Shown: piece after piece, positions 1-7,631 of the stretch
Position numbering within the stretch: position 1 is the stretch's first letter
How the letters are laid out: each line of letters opens with the position of its first letter
NCBI GenBank assembly: GCA_937148845.1
Contig: CAKZRW010000078.1
Span: 1 to 40,439 of the forward strand
Reading direction: 5' to 3'
Source: an uncultured Actinomycetes bacterium
Lineage (GTDB): Bacteria; Actinomycetota; Thermoleophilia; RBG-16-64-13
Length of the DNA stretch: 40,439 nucleotides
The notes under the pieces: model-generated
Seen by the model: only the letters and a program-made list of their open reading frames with translations
The model's database searches: none
What the model was told of the DNA's origin: nothing
Position numbers and translations under genes: made by a program

Positions 1-371
1 ATCTCGTCGCAGACGATGTCCAGGGCCTCGTCCCAGGATATGGGCTCGTAGCCGGAGATGCCGCGGTTGTGGGTGTTCCTGCCTCGCGGGCCTCTCGAGC
101 CAGGGCTTCCCGCTGGGTCGAAATCCACCCGTTTGAGCGGGGTGAGAATCCGCGCGGGAGAGTAGATGGTAGAGCGATGAGCTACCGCGTGCGGGGAGAG
201 CGTCGTCCGTCGCGGAGGCGTGAAGCGTCGACCCCGGGCTTCCAGAGTCCACGAAGGCCCATCATTCTCGTCCAATTGCAGGGGGATGATGCGCACGATG
301 CGCCCCTCTGCCACGTCAACGTGCACCGGCCCCCCGGTGGTGACATTCGTGCAGCGCTTCAGCGTTCTCAT
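1..371 (-). CDS. Transhydroxylase-type molybdopterin oxidoreductase large subunit, third copy (3' part outside window)
   Basis: The first 123 codons of a third paralogue of the large subunits at 7632-12711 lie here; the window edge cuts the rest. The N-terminus reads MRTLKRC, then TTGGPV, EGRIVRIIPL, GPSWTLEARGRRF, PPRRTT, LKRVDFDP and YEPISWDEALDIV. These match the tandem copies block for block (GGPVRVYVKDGVITRMRPL; PPRKTT; RRKHFDP; ISWEEALDLV). The ATG at 371 is chosen because it puts GGPV at the same distance from the start as in the second copy; an in-frame ATG at 410 would add 13 residues. The family (DMSO reductase superfamily, pyrogallol transhydroxylase-like) binds a molybdopterin guanine dinucleotide cofactor. 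Catalytic residues lie beyond the edge, so activity cannot be judged. It follows the SDR gene by 83 bases and is probably the third gene of the unit starting at 2258. Confidence 0.85.
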   Translation of the reverse strand, partial: MRTLKRCTNVTTGGPVHVDVAEGRIVRIIPLQLDENDGPSWTLEARGRRFTPPRRTTLSPHAVAHRSTIYSPARILTPLKRVDFDPAGSPGSRGPRGRNTHNRGISGYEPISWDEALDIVCDE

Positions 372-454
372 CTCTCTTGCGTCAGTCAGGATGCGGCCTA
401 GCTGCCGCATCTCCCGCCGCGACCTCTGCGCTACCACCGGTCCTTGCCTGCCGG

Positions 455-1210
455 TCAGACTGCGGAGAGGCCACCGTCGACATAGATGATCTGTCCGGTC
501 ATGAAGTTGGACTCATCGGACGCGAGCAGGATCGCTGGACCTACTACCTCGTCCGGCTCACCCAGACGCTTGAGCGGTATGTCGGCCGTCATCTTGGCGT
601 AGACTTCGGGTCTCGAAAGGAAGTCCCGGGTCATGTCCGTCATGATGAGGGCCGGCGCTATCGCGTTCACGTGGATGTTGTACTTGGCCCACTCGGCAGC
701 CAGAGTGCGAGTGAGAGAGTCCACCCCACCCTTGCTGGACGCATAGGCGGAACCACCCGTGTCGGGGGCGACTCTGCCCCGTACTGACGACATGTTGACG
801 ATCTTGCCCCGCCGCTGCTGGATCATCACCCGCCCTACCGCTTGACAGGCTAGAAACGTCCCTAGGATGTTGAACTTGATGACCCGCTCGAACTCCTCGG
901 GAGGCATCTCTTCTGCTGCAAAACGGGCGTTGGTTCCCGCCACGTTGACTAGGATGTCGATCTTGCCGAACTCTGCCATAACCCGGTCGACCATGACCTT
1001 GAGAGAGGAAGCGTCGGTCACGTCACAAGAGATGGCGAGCCCTCGCCCGCCTCGAGCCTCAATCTCTTTGACCACCGGCTCTAGGTGAGATAGATCCCGA
1101 CTGGTCACCACGACGTCGGCCCCGCACTCGGCCAGGCCGAGAGCTATCGGACGGCCCAGACCCCCGCCCCCTCCTGTCACGATGGCTACGCGGTCACTCA
1201 GGTCGAACAT
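455..1210 (-). CDS. Short-chain dehydrogenase/reductase (SDR), classical type
   Basis: A 251-residue NAD(P)-dependent oxidoreductase, the usual length for classical SDRs. The cofactor loop TGGGGGLG is at residues 12-19, the NVAG motif (usually NNAG) at 89-92, the catalytic serine near 141, YASSK with Tyr156 and Lys160, and the C-terminal GQIIYVDGG stretch. It resembles gluconate 5-dehydrogenase or 3-oxoacyl-ACP-reductase-like SDRs, but motifs alone do not give the substrate. It lies between a 3-hydroxyacyl-CoA dehydrogenase and a transhydroxylase large subunit. Known phloroglucinol reductases of anaerobic polyphenol pathways are SDRs, so reduction of an aromatic ring or of a ketone/alcohol intermediate is a reasonable inference, not a demonstrated role. 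Confidence 0.9.
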   Translation of the reverse strand: MFDLSDRVAIVTGGGGGLGRPIALGLAECGADVVVTSRDLSHLEPVVKEIEARGGRGLAISCDVTDASSLKVMVDRVMAEFGKIDILVNVAGTNARFAAEEMPPEEFERVIKFNILGTFLACQAVGRVMIQQRRGKIVNMSSVRGRVAPDTGGSAYASSKGGVDSLTRTLAAEWAKYNIHVNAIAPALIMTDMTRDFLSRPEVYAKMTADIPLKRLGEPDEVVGPAILLASDESNFMTGQIIYVDGGLSAV

Positions 1211-1295
1211 CTGGCCTCCTCTCGATGGACAAGCTCTTCCTATTCACAGGCTTTCTGTAGACCCCTGCGCCGCCTTCCCTGATGCGGTGCAAGCC

Positions 1296-2258
1296 TCACC
1301 TTCGGGCTTCTTGGGTCTCAAGAAACAGTCGTAAGTGGCGCAGCAAGCGACGGTTCTTCTCCTCCAGCACCTCGGCCCGAGACTTGCCGCCATAGTCGTA
1401 CCAGCCCCTGCCCGACTTGATGCCGAGCTCGCCACGTTGCACTTTCTCTACCAAGAGCGGTGACGGTTCGGTGGCATTACTGAGGACTTTGAACACCCGC
1501 CCCGACACAACCATGGCGATATCCAGACCGATCATGTCTTCGACCTCCATCGGCCCTAGGCAGGCGAAACGGAAACCGATGCTTGAAGTGATAGCTACAT
1601 CGAGGTCCTCCGGGGTAACGATCCCTTCGTCGAGCAGATAGTCGATCTCTCGCTCTATGGCTCCTGTGATGCGGTTGACGATGAAGCCAGGCACCTCTTT
1701 GCGGACCAGCACTGTCTTCTTGCCCGAGGCGCGGAGCAGCTCCTCAGTCCGCACAAAGGCCTCCTCCGAGGTCTGGCTGCCCCGGTGGATTTCGACCAGG
1801 GGAATAATGTGGGCGGGATTGAAGTAATGGATGCCGATAATCTTGTCGGGACGAGGCAGCCCTTCAGCCAGGGAGTCGACAGTGAAGCTACCAGTGTTAC
1901 TGCCGATGACGAGCTCGGGAGCCGCTGCCTGAAGAGCGACCAAGAGTGCCCTCTTGTCTTCCAGCACTTCACGAATAGTCTCTACCGCGTAGAAGCAGCC
2001 CTCGGCCGCCAAGGTCATGTCCGTGGTGACCATCCCTTCGATGCGGGCCATCACCTGTTCCACAGGTTCTTTCAGCAGCCCGAATTCGGCGAATTGCTGT
2101 AGATTGAGGGGGATCTGTGCGAGGCAGCGATCCAGTGGTTCCTGCCGACGCGCGACCAGACGCACCTGGAGACCGCTCTGTGCGAACGTCTGGGCTATAC
2201 CTTCACCCATAGTCCCCGTGCCGATGACGAGAACCTTGCCATTTCCAACGGTTGTCAT
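1296..2258 (-). CDS. 3-hydroxyacyl-CoA dehydrogenase (3-hydroxybutyryl-CoA dehydrogenase family)
   Basis: A soluble NAD-dependent enzyme oxidising a 3-hydroxyacyl-CoA to the 3-oxoacyl-CoA, 320 residues from the chosen start. The Rossmann motif GTGTMGEG is at 13-20, the SNTGSF segment near 120, the active-site HYFNPAH stretch with His144, and GFIVNRI opening the helical C-terminal domain. The length is somewhat above the 280-300 of typical Hbd because of a charged C-terminal tail. The ATG at 2258 follows GGAGG by seven bases; a GTG at 2285 is in frame but has no clear ribosome site. First gene of a unit with its own promoter (2436-2464) and operator (2408-2423), followed by the SDR and the third transhydroxylase. 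It probably handles ring-cleavage products before thiolysis. Confidence 0.93.
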   Translation of the reverse strand: MTTVGNGKVLVIGTGTMGEGIAQTFAQSGLQVRLVARRQEPLDRCLAQIPLNLQQFAEFGLLKEPVEQVMARIEGMVTTDMTLAAEGCFYAVETIREVLEDKRALLVALQAAAPELVIGSNTGSFTVDSLAEGLPRPDKIIGIHYFNPAHIIPLVEIHRGSQTSEEAFVRTEELLRASGKKTVLVRKEVPGFIVNRITGAIEREIDYLLDEGIVTPEDLDVAITSSIGFRFACLGPMEVEDMIGLDIAMVVSGRVFKVLSNATEPSPLLVEKVQRGELGIKSGRGWYDYGGKSRAEVLEEKNRRLLRHLRLFLETQEARR

Positions 2259-2407
2259 GCCCTTGCCTCCGCTTCCGACTTCCACCCGCAGCCCCCGATA
2301 GCGGCTGCGTCACTTGTACTTGTCCGTTTTTCTCGGCTACCCCACTGCTGGAATTGCGCCTCAGAAATGACACGCCGTGCAGGATGCGCAGCACCCTTGC
2401 TTATACG

Positions 2408-2423
2408 TATACGAGTTCGTATA
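2408..2423. promoter_or_regulatory. Operator palindrome A, TATACGA-GT-TCGTATA
   Basis: Perfect 7-2-7 inverted repeat just downstream of the minus-strand promoter at 2436-2464, so a bound protein would sit around the transcription start. An overlapping CTTATACG...CGTATAAG pair (2400-2407, 2418-2425) adds symmetry. The same arms recur at 16971-16990 and 20351-20380. Candidate binders in the window are the MarR protein (15301-15846) and the NarL-like regulator (21633-22358). Confidence 0.75.
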
Positions 2424-2435
2424 AGAAGTTACATC

Positions 2436-2464
2436 AGGGTACGACATGCCCGGCTTGTAGTCAA
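2436..2464 (-). promoter_or_regulatory. Promoter for the 3-hydroxyacyl-CoA dehydrogenase unit
   Basis: On the minus strand, TTGACT (2464-2459) is followed after exactly 17 bases by TACCCT (2441-2436), a good housekeeping-sigma pair with a TAnnnT -10. Transcription would begin near 2429, giving a leader of about 170 bases to the ATG at 2258, with operator A inside its first 20 bases. Confidence 0.6.
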
Positions 2465-2501
2465 CCTCGAACCCGCTCTCCTTGCCGCCTAGCCGGCGGT
2501 T

Positions 2502-2523
2502 ACGATATAATCCGATATATCGT
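2502..2523. promoter_or_regulatory. Second inverted repeat upstream of the same promoter
   Basis: Arms ACGATATA (2502-2509) and TATATCGT (2516-2523) are perfect complements separated by six bases, in an unusually AT-rich patch. It lies about 40 bases upstream of the -35 box at 2464. Position and symmetry fit an activator site, but no second copy was found in the window. Confidence 0.4.
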
Positions 2524-3082
2524 GAAGCTCCATCCGGAGGTTGAAATGCACCGAAGACTGCGTCACAAAGGCCACAAACTTCGCGCCTACGGCGGACGGC
2601 ATAGCGCGAACCAAGGGCAGCGACACGAGCACGCGGACGGTCCACAGGGCCAAGAGATCCACTGCCTGGAACACTGCCACAAGAGAGAACATGGCCACCG
2701 ATCGGCACATAGCCCCAGGCATCATGGCCGACATGGCTGCCGGGTCTCGCAAGGGCTAGTGACAACGGGCAGTGAGTTGCTGATGTATCCCCAGGCCCAC
2801 CCTTTCCAGTCAGAACTCGCACCCAGAAATCCCGGGGCTGAAGCCGCGCGACCGCCTTTTCCCGCGCCCGAAGACTGTCCCAGGCGGGGCGGTCTTGGTC
2901 CCTGTTCCGGAGAGTGCCGAATCTGCCCCAACCGGCCTCGATGAGTCCACACTCCCTGCGCCCACCCGCGAAGATCTCTGCTTTGCGATGCCTGGACCCC
3001 GCCCCTGGAACCCTTAGAACCGAGCGGAGCATCACCCGACTCCGCCGGAGAGCAGGTACCAGCCGATGATGCCGCGAGCCGG
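2524..3082. other. Gene-poor stretch between two minus-strand units
   Basis: About 560 bases in which no convincing gene is seen. Open frames run through it on both strands (for example minus 2489-2752 with a hydrophobic stretch, and minus 2361-3182), but they are rich in Arg, Ser, Gly and Cys, lack family motifs and have no good ribosome sites. It may hold the remnant of a lost gene or a long regulatory region. Confidence 0.4.
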
Positions 3083-3116
3083 GCCGACTCCGCCGCGAGC
3101 CCGCGGCGGAGTCGGC
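3083..3116 (-). terminator. Hairpin terminator after the crotonase gene
   Basis: A perfect 15-bp stem, GCCGACTCCGCCGCG (3083-3097) against its complement (3102-3116), with the four-base loop AGCC. It begins 22 bases after the stop of the minus-strand gene at 3139. There is no T-tract, as is common in high-GC actinobacteria. It probably ends the long operon that starts at the amidohydrolase. Confidence 0.65.
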
Positions 3117-3138
3117 ATCCCCGCGAAGCACGGTTTCC

Positions 3139-3984
3139 TCACATATCGGCGAGCTTGTCTTCGGAGTAGGTGATGTACTCAAAGTCGTGAGCGGACTTCA
3201 CCAGGTTGAAAGCGTACATCTCCGCGTACACGTGTTGACGCAGATTCTGCTCCACCAGCTCACGCCACGGCCGCACGCAGACATGGTGGGTAAGACGCCG
3301 AGTCGCCCGGTTGGTCTTCATGATCTGGCGAGCGATCTCCCAAGCCCGAGGCAGGAGCTTCTCCCTCTCCACCACTTCGTTCACGACCCCTAGACGCAGG
3401 CAGGTCTCGGCGTCGATGCCCTTCAGCATCAGCGCCATGTAGTTGGCTCGTTTGATGCCAAGCACCTTCTGCATGGCCAGCGTCATCCCATCGCCAGGGA
3501 CATGCCCACCGTGCATGCCAAAGTGGTCATCCTGCAAGATGAAATCGGGCGTACACAGGGTAATGTCGCTCATCAGAGCCATCTCCCAGTGAATTCCCCG
3601 GCCGTTTATCGCAGTGATGGTCGGAATCTCGATGTCGTTGACGAAGTTCTCGACAACCTTCAGGGTGTCATAGATCTGCACATTGAACCGTTGATCGTTG
3701 TCGGGAGACTGCTCCACTTCTTTGAAAGAGGATGCGTCCACTTCCGCGATCCATTTGTCCCCCGTAGCTGTGAAGATGAGAACTTCATTCTCCACGTCGT
3801 GGCCGATCGTGGTCCAGAGCTCCATCAACGCGTGATGCATCTGGTAGCTCCAGCGGACAGGGCCATCGAGAGTATGCATGCGCACTTCGAGGATGCCGTC
3901 TTCCCTCTTGAATCTGAAGAAGTCCTTGAAGCGCTCCGCGTACTCCTCCAACTTGGGCACATGTACGTAGTTGAGTAACGCCAT
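3139..3984 (-). CDS. Crotonase-superfamily hydrolase resembling 6-oxocamphor hydrolase (cyclic beta-diketone cleavage)
   Basis: 281 residues of the enoyl-CoA hydratase/isomerase fold. The central part follows 6-oxocamphor hydrolase of Rhodococcus, as I recall it, more than ordinary hydratases: IHWEMALMSDI aligns with its NHPEIPVMSDI, then LQDDHF, then HVPGDG. The hydrolase's His122, His145 and Asp154 correspond to His132, His154 and Asp165 here, and His50/51 may match its His45. That enzyme opens a cyclic 1,3-diketone by hydrolytic retro-Claisen C-C cleavage without CoA. A similar reaction would open dihydrophloroglucinol or 1,3-cyclohexanedione, products of phloroglucinol or resorcinol reduction; this substrate is inferred. 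The ATG at 3984 follows GGGAGG by six bases; a GTG at 3990 is less likely. It could instead be an enoyl-CoA hydratase, but the usual Glu pair is not evident. Confidence 0.8.
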   Translation of the reverse strand: MALLNYVHVPKLEEYAERFKDFFRFKREDGILEVRMHTLDGPVRWSYQMHHALMELWTTIGHDVENEVLIFTATGDKWIAEVDASSFKEVEQSPDNDQRFNVQIYDTLKVVENFVNDIEIPTITAINGRGIHWEMALMSDITLCTPDFILQDDHFGMHGGHVPGDGMTLAMQKVLGIKRANYMALMLKGIDAETCLRLGVVNEVVEREKLLPRAWEIARQIMKTNRATRRLTHHVCVRPWRELVEQNLRQHVYAEMYAFNLVKSAHDFEYITYSEDKLADM

Positions 3985-4151
3985 CTTCACCCTCCCTTGT
4001 TAGGTCTGGCCTCTTCCTGCGATGTCGAAGTGTGAACCATGAGAGCAGAGTCCCGACCGCCGCCGACCCAGGGCAAGAGTGCATTCCTCCTTGAGCCCTG
4101 GATCCAAGTTCCCGGCAGAGCGTCAGGAGCACCTGCCTCTCAGGTTTCCCA

Positions 4152-5336
4152 TCACCCCAGTTCGTTCCCAGCGATGAGGACACTCACCGTAGCCGACCCC
4201 GGCTCCCCGCCCTGATTGTGAGTCAGCCCCAGGCGGGGATTCTTGACCTGCCGCGGACCAGCCTTGCCCTGGAGCTGCTTGTAGACCTCGTACAGCATCC
4301 GCAGTCCTGTAGCCCCGATGGGGTGGCCGAAGCATTTCAGTCCACCATCGGTGTTGACCGGCAATTCCCCTTCCAGAGTGAAGGTGCGAGCCTCAATGTC
4401 TTCTCTCACACGGCCGCGAGGGCTGAACTGGAGATCCTCCATGATGGTGAGCTCGGTGATGGAAAAACAGTCGTGGACCTCGGCTACACTGATCTCCTTG
4501 CGCGGATTCTTGATACCGGCCTCCTGGTAGGCAGCGATGCCCCCGCGATAGGTCTCCTCCACATGGGCTAGATCGTAGACCTGGCTCAACCAGCCCTCGC
4601 GGGCCCCCTGGCAGATGGATACGGCTTTAATGTAAATGGGGTCCGTACGGAAGCTCTTGGCGAGGTCTGCCCTACAGAGTACAGCGGCAGCAGCTCCGTC
4701 ACTCACCCCGCAAGCATCGTAAAGTCCCAGCGGATAGGCGATCATGGGCGCATTGATAGCCTGCTCGAGAGTAATCTCACGTTGAAAATGAGCTTTAGGG
4801 TTTAGGGATCCGTTGTGATGATTCTTGACCGCGATGCGAGCGAGCAGGCGCTTGCCCTCGTCGAAGTCGAGCCCGTACTTGGCGAAATAGCCCGTAGCCA
4901 TCATGGCAAACCCTGCCGCCGGCGTCTGAGTCGTGAGCCGGTAGCTCCAGGTGGCTACAGGCCGGGTCTGAGGTAGACCCGAATACCCCGTGTCTTTGAG
5001 CTTCTCGGCACCCACCGCAAGCACCAGGTCATAGATTCCTGCCGCCACAGCATAGGCAGCGCCACGGATGGCCTCGGAACCAGTCGCGCACTGGTTCTCC
5101 ACATGGGTGACCGGGATGTAGGCCAGCTTGAGCGGGGTAGACATGATGGAGCCGGATTCACCGGCGAAGACGCTACCCCACCAGGCAGCCTGTATGTCTT
5201 TGGGGTCCACGCCGGCATCCTCGAAGGCCTCATAGGCGGCATCGATGATCATGTCTTCGAGGCTCTTGTCCCAGTTCTCCCCGAACTTGACACAGCCCAT
5301 ACCGACAATAGCCACTTTGTCCTTGATGCTGTTCAT
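4152..5336 (-). CDS. Thiolase-family acyl-CoA acetyltransferase (SCP2-thiolase-like)
   Basis: 394 residues, the normal length for a thiolase of the SCP-x/archaeal type. The nucleophile Cys83 sits in VENQCATGSEA, followed by EVHDCFSITE and FGHPIGATG, with the catalytic His in the last, and a C-terminal NQGGEPGSA. It would cleave 3-oxoacyl-CoA with CoA, or condense acyl groups. The gene starts three bases after the HMGS-like/DUF35 gene, so the two are translationally linked. Archaeal thiolase, HMG-CoA synthase and DUF35 proteins form a channelling complex, and anaerobic toluene degraders pair a thiolase with a DUF35 protein (BbsB/BbsA); a complex here is inferred by analogy. A 167-base gap separates it from the downstream crotonase. 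Confidence 0.92.
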   Translation of the reverse strand: MNSIKDKVAIVGMGCVKFGENWDKSLEDMIIDAAYEAFEDAGVDPKDIQAAWWGSVFAGESGSIMSTPLKLAYIPVTHVENQCATGSEAIRGAAYAVAAGIYDLVLAVGAEKLKDTGYSGLPQTRPVATWSYRLTTQTPAAGFAMMATGYFAKYGLDFDEGKRLLARIAVKNHHNGSLNPKAHFQREITLEQAINAPMIAYPLGLYDACGVSDGAAAAVLCRADLAKSFRTDPIYIKAVSICQGAREGWLSQVYDLAHVEETYRGGIAAYQEAGIKNPRKEISVAEVHDCFSITELTIMEDLQFSPRGRVREDIEARTFTLEGELPVNTDGGLKCFGHPIGATGLRMLYEVYKQLQGKAGPRQVKNPRLGLTHNQGGEPGSATVSVLIAGNELG

Positions 5337-5339
5337 GGC

Positions 5340-6788
5340 TCATCCTTCTTCCGCGCCGGGCATAGCCCGCACCGGGCGGCATTTCCACCAGTAGTTGTAG
5401 ATGCCATTCACGTAGTACAGGCGACGGAAGGTCATCTCTACCGGCATGCCCACCTTGACCGCGGCCGGGTCGCGGTCGGTCATGTCGCACATCAGGCGGC
5501 CGCCCCCCTCGAAATCAACGAAGGTGACCGTCACCGGCGGGTCGATGGTCTGCATGACGTAATCGTGGGAAAAAGAGAACACTCTGGCAGTTACGTCGGT
5601 GAAGCGGTAGGGATCCATCTGGTCCTTGCTTTGACAGGTCACACAGACACGCTGCGGAGGATATTGGGGCGTACCGCACACCCGACACTTGGTGCCGGTG
5701 AGACGTAGCTCCCAGGACACTTCGCGCCACTGCGCAGCCGGGGAGGGCGCGCGCATCTCGAGCGGAGGTCTCGCCGGCGGTTGGAGCTCGAGGAGCTCGC
5801 GCCAGCGTAGGTATTGCTCGTAATTACGCATGAGCGCCTTGGAATTGATATGGCCGCGTACCCCGCGGGCTGCTCGGCAGGTGCGAATCAGGTCAGTGGT
5901 CTTGAACAAGACCACATCACAACCGTTCCCGTACGAAGCGAGCAGAACCATCTCATCGGCCCCTGCCTCCTCCAGCTGAGCCACCAGACTCATCAAGCTC
6001 ATGGCGCAACCGGTGTCGCCCACCGCGGCATGCAGCACGTCGGCCACCTGAGACTTCTCATCGAAGTGCAGTTTCTGACAAAGGCTACGCAGCTGGCGAG
6101 GAGTAGGAGAATTGAGAGCCACTCTCGCGATGTCCTCTGCTCGCAGCCCTGCTGAGCGAAGTGTCGCAGAAACACTCTCGACCATGACCTTCAGGTACCC
6201 TGCTTCCGTCGCGAAGCGGTCCTCAGCGCTGCGTACAAAGGTGTCACGATCAGAACGCCACACGTCCTGGATCTCGTAGTAACGGCTATCGAAACGGACC
6301 AATTCTGCGAGGACCTGGTCACTCCCTACGAGAAGGGCTGCCGCCCCGTCGCCCAGATTGACCTCCGCAGGTCCTGAGGGGTAGCCGAGCCGCATGTCAC
6401 TTGCCACCACCAGCACAGTGTGCGCCCGACCAGCTGCCACAGCATCAAGGGCGGCTGCCAGCGCATTGGTCCCCGCCCGTAGTGACCCGGAGAAGTCCAC
6501 AGTCAGTGCGCTATCCGGCAGGCCCAGCACGGCAGCAATGGTCGCAGCGGACTGCTTCTCTTTGTATGGCGGCGTGGTGGAGGCGAAGTAGAGCCCGTCC
6601 ACAGCAGACGCCTCTCTCCCGCGCAGGCAATCACGAGCGGCCTCCACCGCCATAGTGAGACTGTCTTCATCGTACGCAGCCACTGCCCGCTCGCCGGGCG
6701 CGGGCCCGCCGGCCCACGCCCGGGCTATCTCGGCCCGGCTCAGCCGAAAGTAGGGAACGTATGCTCCGTAGGCTACTATCCCCGGCAT
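5340..6788 (-). CDS. HMG-CoA-synthase-like protein fused to a C-terminal DUF35 zinc-ribbon/OB domain
   Basis: 482 residues in two parts. Residues 1 to about 330 have the thiolase-like fold of 3-hydroxy-3-methylglutaryl-CoA synthase (GAYVPYFRL start, LGDGAAALLVG). Residues from about 363 form a rubredoxin-like zinc ribbon (Cys368, 371, 382, 385) and an OB-fold ending in WWKCRPV. In archaeal HMG-CoA synthases the nucleophilic Cys precedes KAGT; here the segment is FSGSLRAGT and that position is Leu103, so the standard Cys is missing. The protein may be a structural partner that delivers acyl-CoA through its DUF35 part to the thiolase three bases downstream, or it may catalyse different chemistry. 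Starts eight bases after the transhydroxylase small subunit ends. Confidence 0.88.
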   Translation of the reverse strand: MPGIVAYGAYVPYFRLSRAEIARAWAGGPAPGERAVAAYDEDSLTMAVEAARDCLRGREASAVDGLYFASTTPPYKEKQSAATIAAVLGLPDSALTVDFSGSLRAGTNALAAALDAVAAGRAHTVLVVASDMRLGYPSGPAEVNLGDGAAALLVGSDQVLAELVRFDSRYYEIQDVWRSDRDTFVRSAEDRFATEAGYLKVMVESVSATLRSAGLRAEDIARVALNSPTPRQLRSLCQKLHFDEKSQVADVLHAAVGDTGCAMSLMSLVAQLEEAGADEMVLLASYGNGCDVVLFKTTDLIRTCRAARGVRGHINSKALMRNYEQYLRWRELLELQPPARPPLEMRAPSPAAQWREVSWELRLTGTKCRVCGTPQYPPQRVCVTCQSKDQMDPYRFTDVTARVFSFSHDYVMQTIDPPVTVTFVDFEGGGRLMCDMTDRDPAAVKVGMPVEMTFRRLYYVNGIYNYWWKCRPVRAMPGAEEG

Positions 6789-6795
6789 GAGAGAC

Positions 6796-7626
6796 CTACT
6801 TGGTCAGAACGATCTCGCCCAGATAAACGTCCCTGGAGGTCTTGGCCGTCAGGGTGACAGGTTGGTAACCCGAAGCTTCGATCTTGACCGTGTACTGTAC
6901 GTTCTCCGCCAGACCCTCGAACTCGAAGTCGCCGAAGCCGTTGGTCTTCGCCGACAGCTCCTTACCGTCCCCGCTTAGAAGCACGTCGATCCCCGCCGCC
7001 ACCTCGCCGACATCACCGTAGATCACAGTACCCGCCACGAACTTCTTGGGCAAGTTCAGGTAGGTAACCTTGTCCTTGAGGTCGTACTCCGGATGCATAG
7101 GCACCACCTGTCCCGTAGCGAGCAGCATGGAGACCTTGCTTTCCGGGTCATCCAGGTCACCGAAGGTGAGCGCGCTGGCGGGGCAGGACTCCACACAGCG
7201 AGGCTCGGGCTCGCCTTGGTCTAGTAGATGAGCGCAGAAAGTGCACTTCTGCGGCAACTCCCGTTCTTCGTTCCACTCGATGACGCGGTAAGGACAGAGG
7301 TTGAGCAGGGCTTTGTTGCCTTTGGCCTTCTCCGGATCGATCATGACTATCCCGTCAGACCTGCGATACACCGCTCCGCTCTGGTCCAGACGAAGGCAGG
7401 CAGCGTCCTCGCAGTGCATGCAGGTGACCGGGACATGGTTGACCTTGACCTTCGGGAAGCGGCCCCGCTCGACCTCGATGACCTTGATCCAATTCATTCC
7501 CCTCAGCGGCTGGGCCGCCGAATAACCGGGGTACTCGTTGCCGGCAAACTCGTCTCGGCAGGCCAGAAAGCAGTTGTAGCAGCCGATGCACTTGGAAACG
7601 TCTATAACCATCCCATACCTGGTCAT
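6796..7626 (-). CDS. Transhydroxylase small subunit: three-cluster ferredoxin with C-terminal Cna-B/transthyretin-like domain
   Basis: 276 residues, close to the roughly 274 of the Pelobacter acidigallici transhydroxylase beta subunit. It has exactly twelve cysteines: 13, 16, 19, 23; 69, 72, 77; 111; 128, 131; 144, 148. That is enough for three [4Fe-4S] clusters, the number known for that enzyme, whereas related DMSO-reductase-type beta subunits usually carry four. From about residue 187 a beta-rich domain (GTVIYGDVGEVAAGIDVLL, then GFGDFEFEGL) matches the extra beta-barrel of the known small subunit. The ATG at 7626 lies ten bases after GGGAGG, which is inside the last codons of the upstream large subunit; a GTG at 7644 would overlap that gene. 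It presumably pairs with the large subunit next to it and perhaps also with the second copy. Confidence 0.92.
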   Translation of the reverse strand: MTRYGMVIDVSKCIGCYNCFLACRDEFAGNEYPGYSAAQPLRGMNWIKVIEVERGRFPKVKVNHVPVTCMHCEDAACLRLDQSGAVYRRSDGIVMIDPEKAKGNKALLNLCPYRVIEWNEERELPQKCTFCAHLLDQGEPEPRCVESCPASALTFGDLDDPESKVSMLLATGQVVPMHPEYDLKDKVTYLNLPKKFVAGTVIYGDVGEVAAGIDVLLSGDGKELSAKTNGFGDFEFEGLAENVQYTVKIEASGYQPVTLTAKTSRDVYLGEIVLTK

Positions 7627-7631
7627 CAGTC

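Noticed and set aside
2489-2752. Minus-strand 87-codon frame with one hydrophobic stretch
   Set aside because: No family resemblance and no ribosome site; the hydrophobic run may be chance. Mentioned only as a possible remnant.
2361-3182. Minus-strand open frame of 273 codons in the gene-poor stretch
   Set aside because: Composition rich in Arg, Ser, Gly and Cys, no motifs; it runs through the terminator hairpin and the operator/promoter, and has no good ribosome site.
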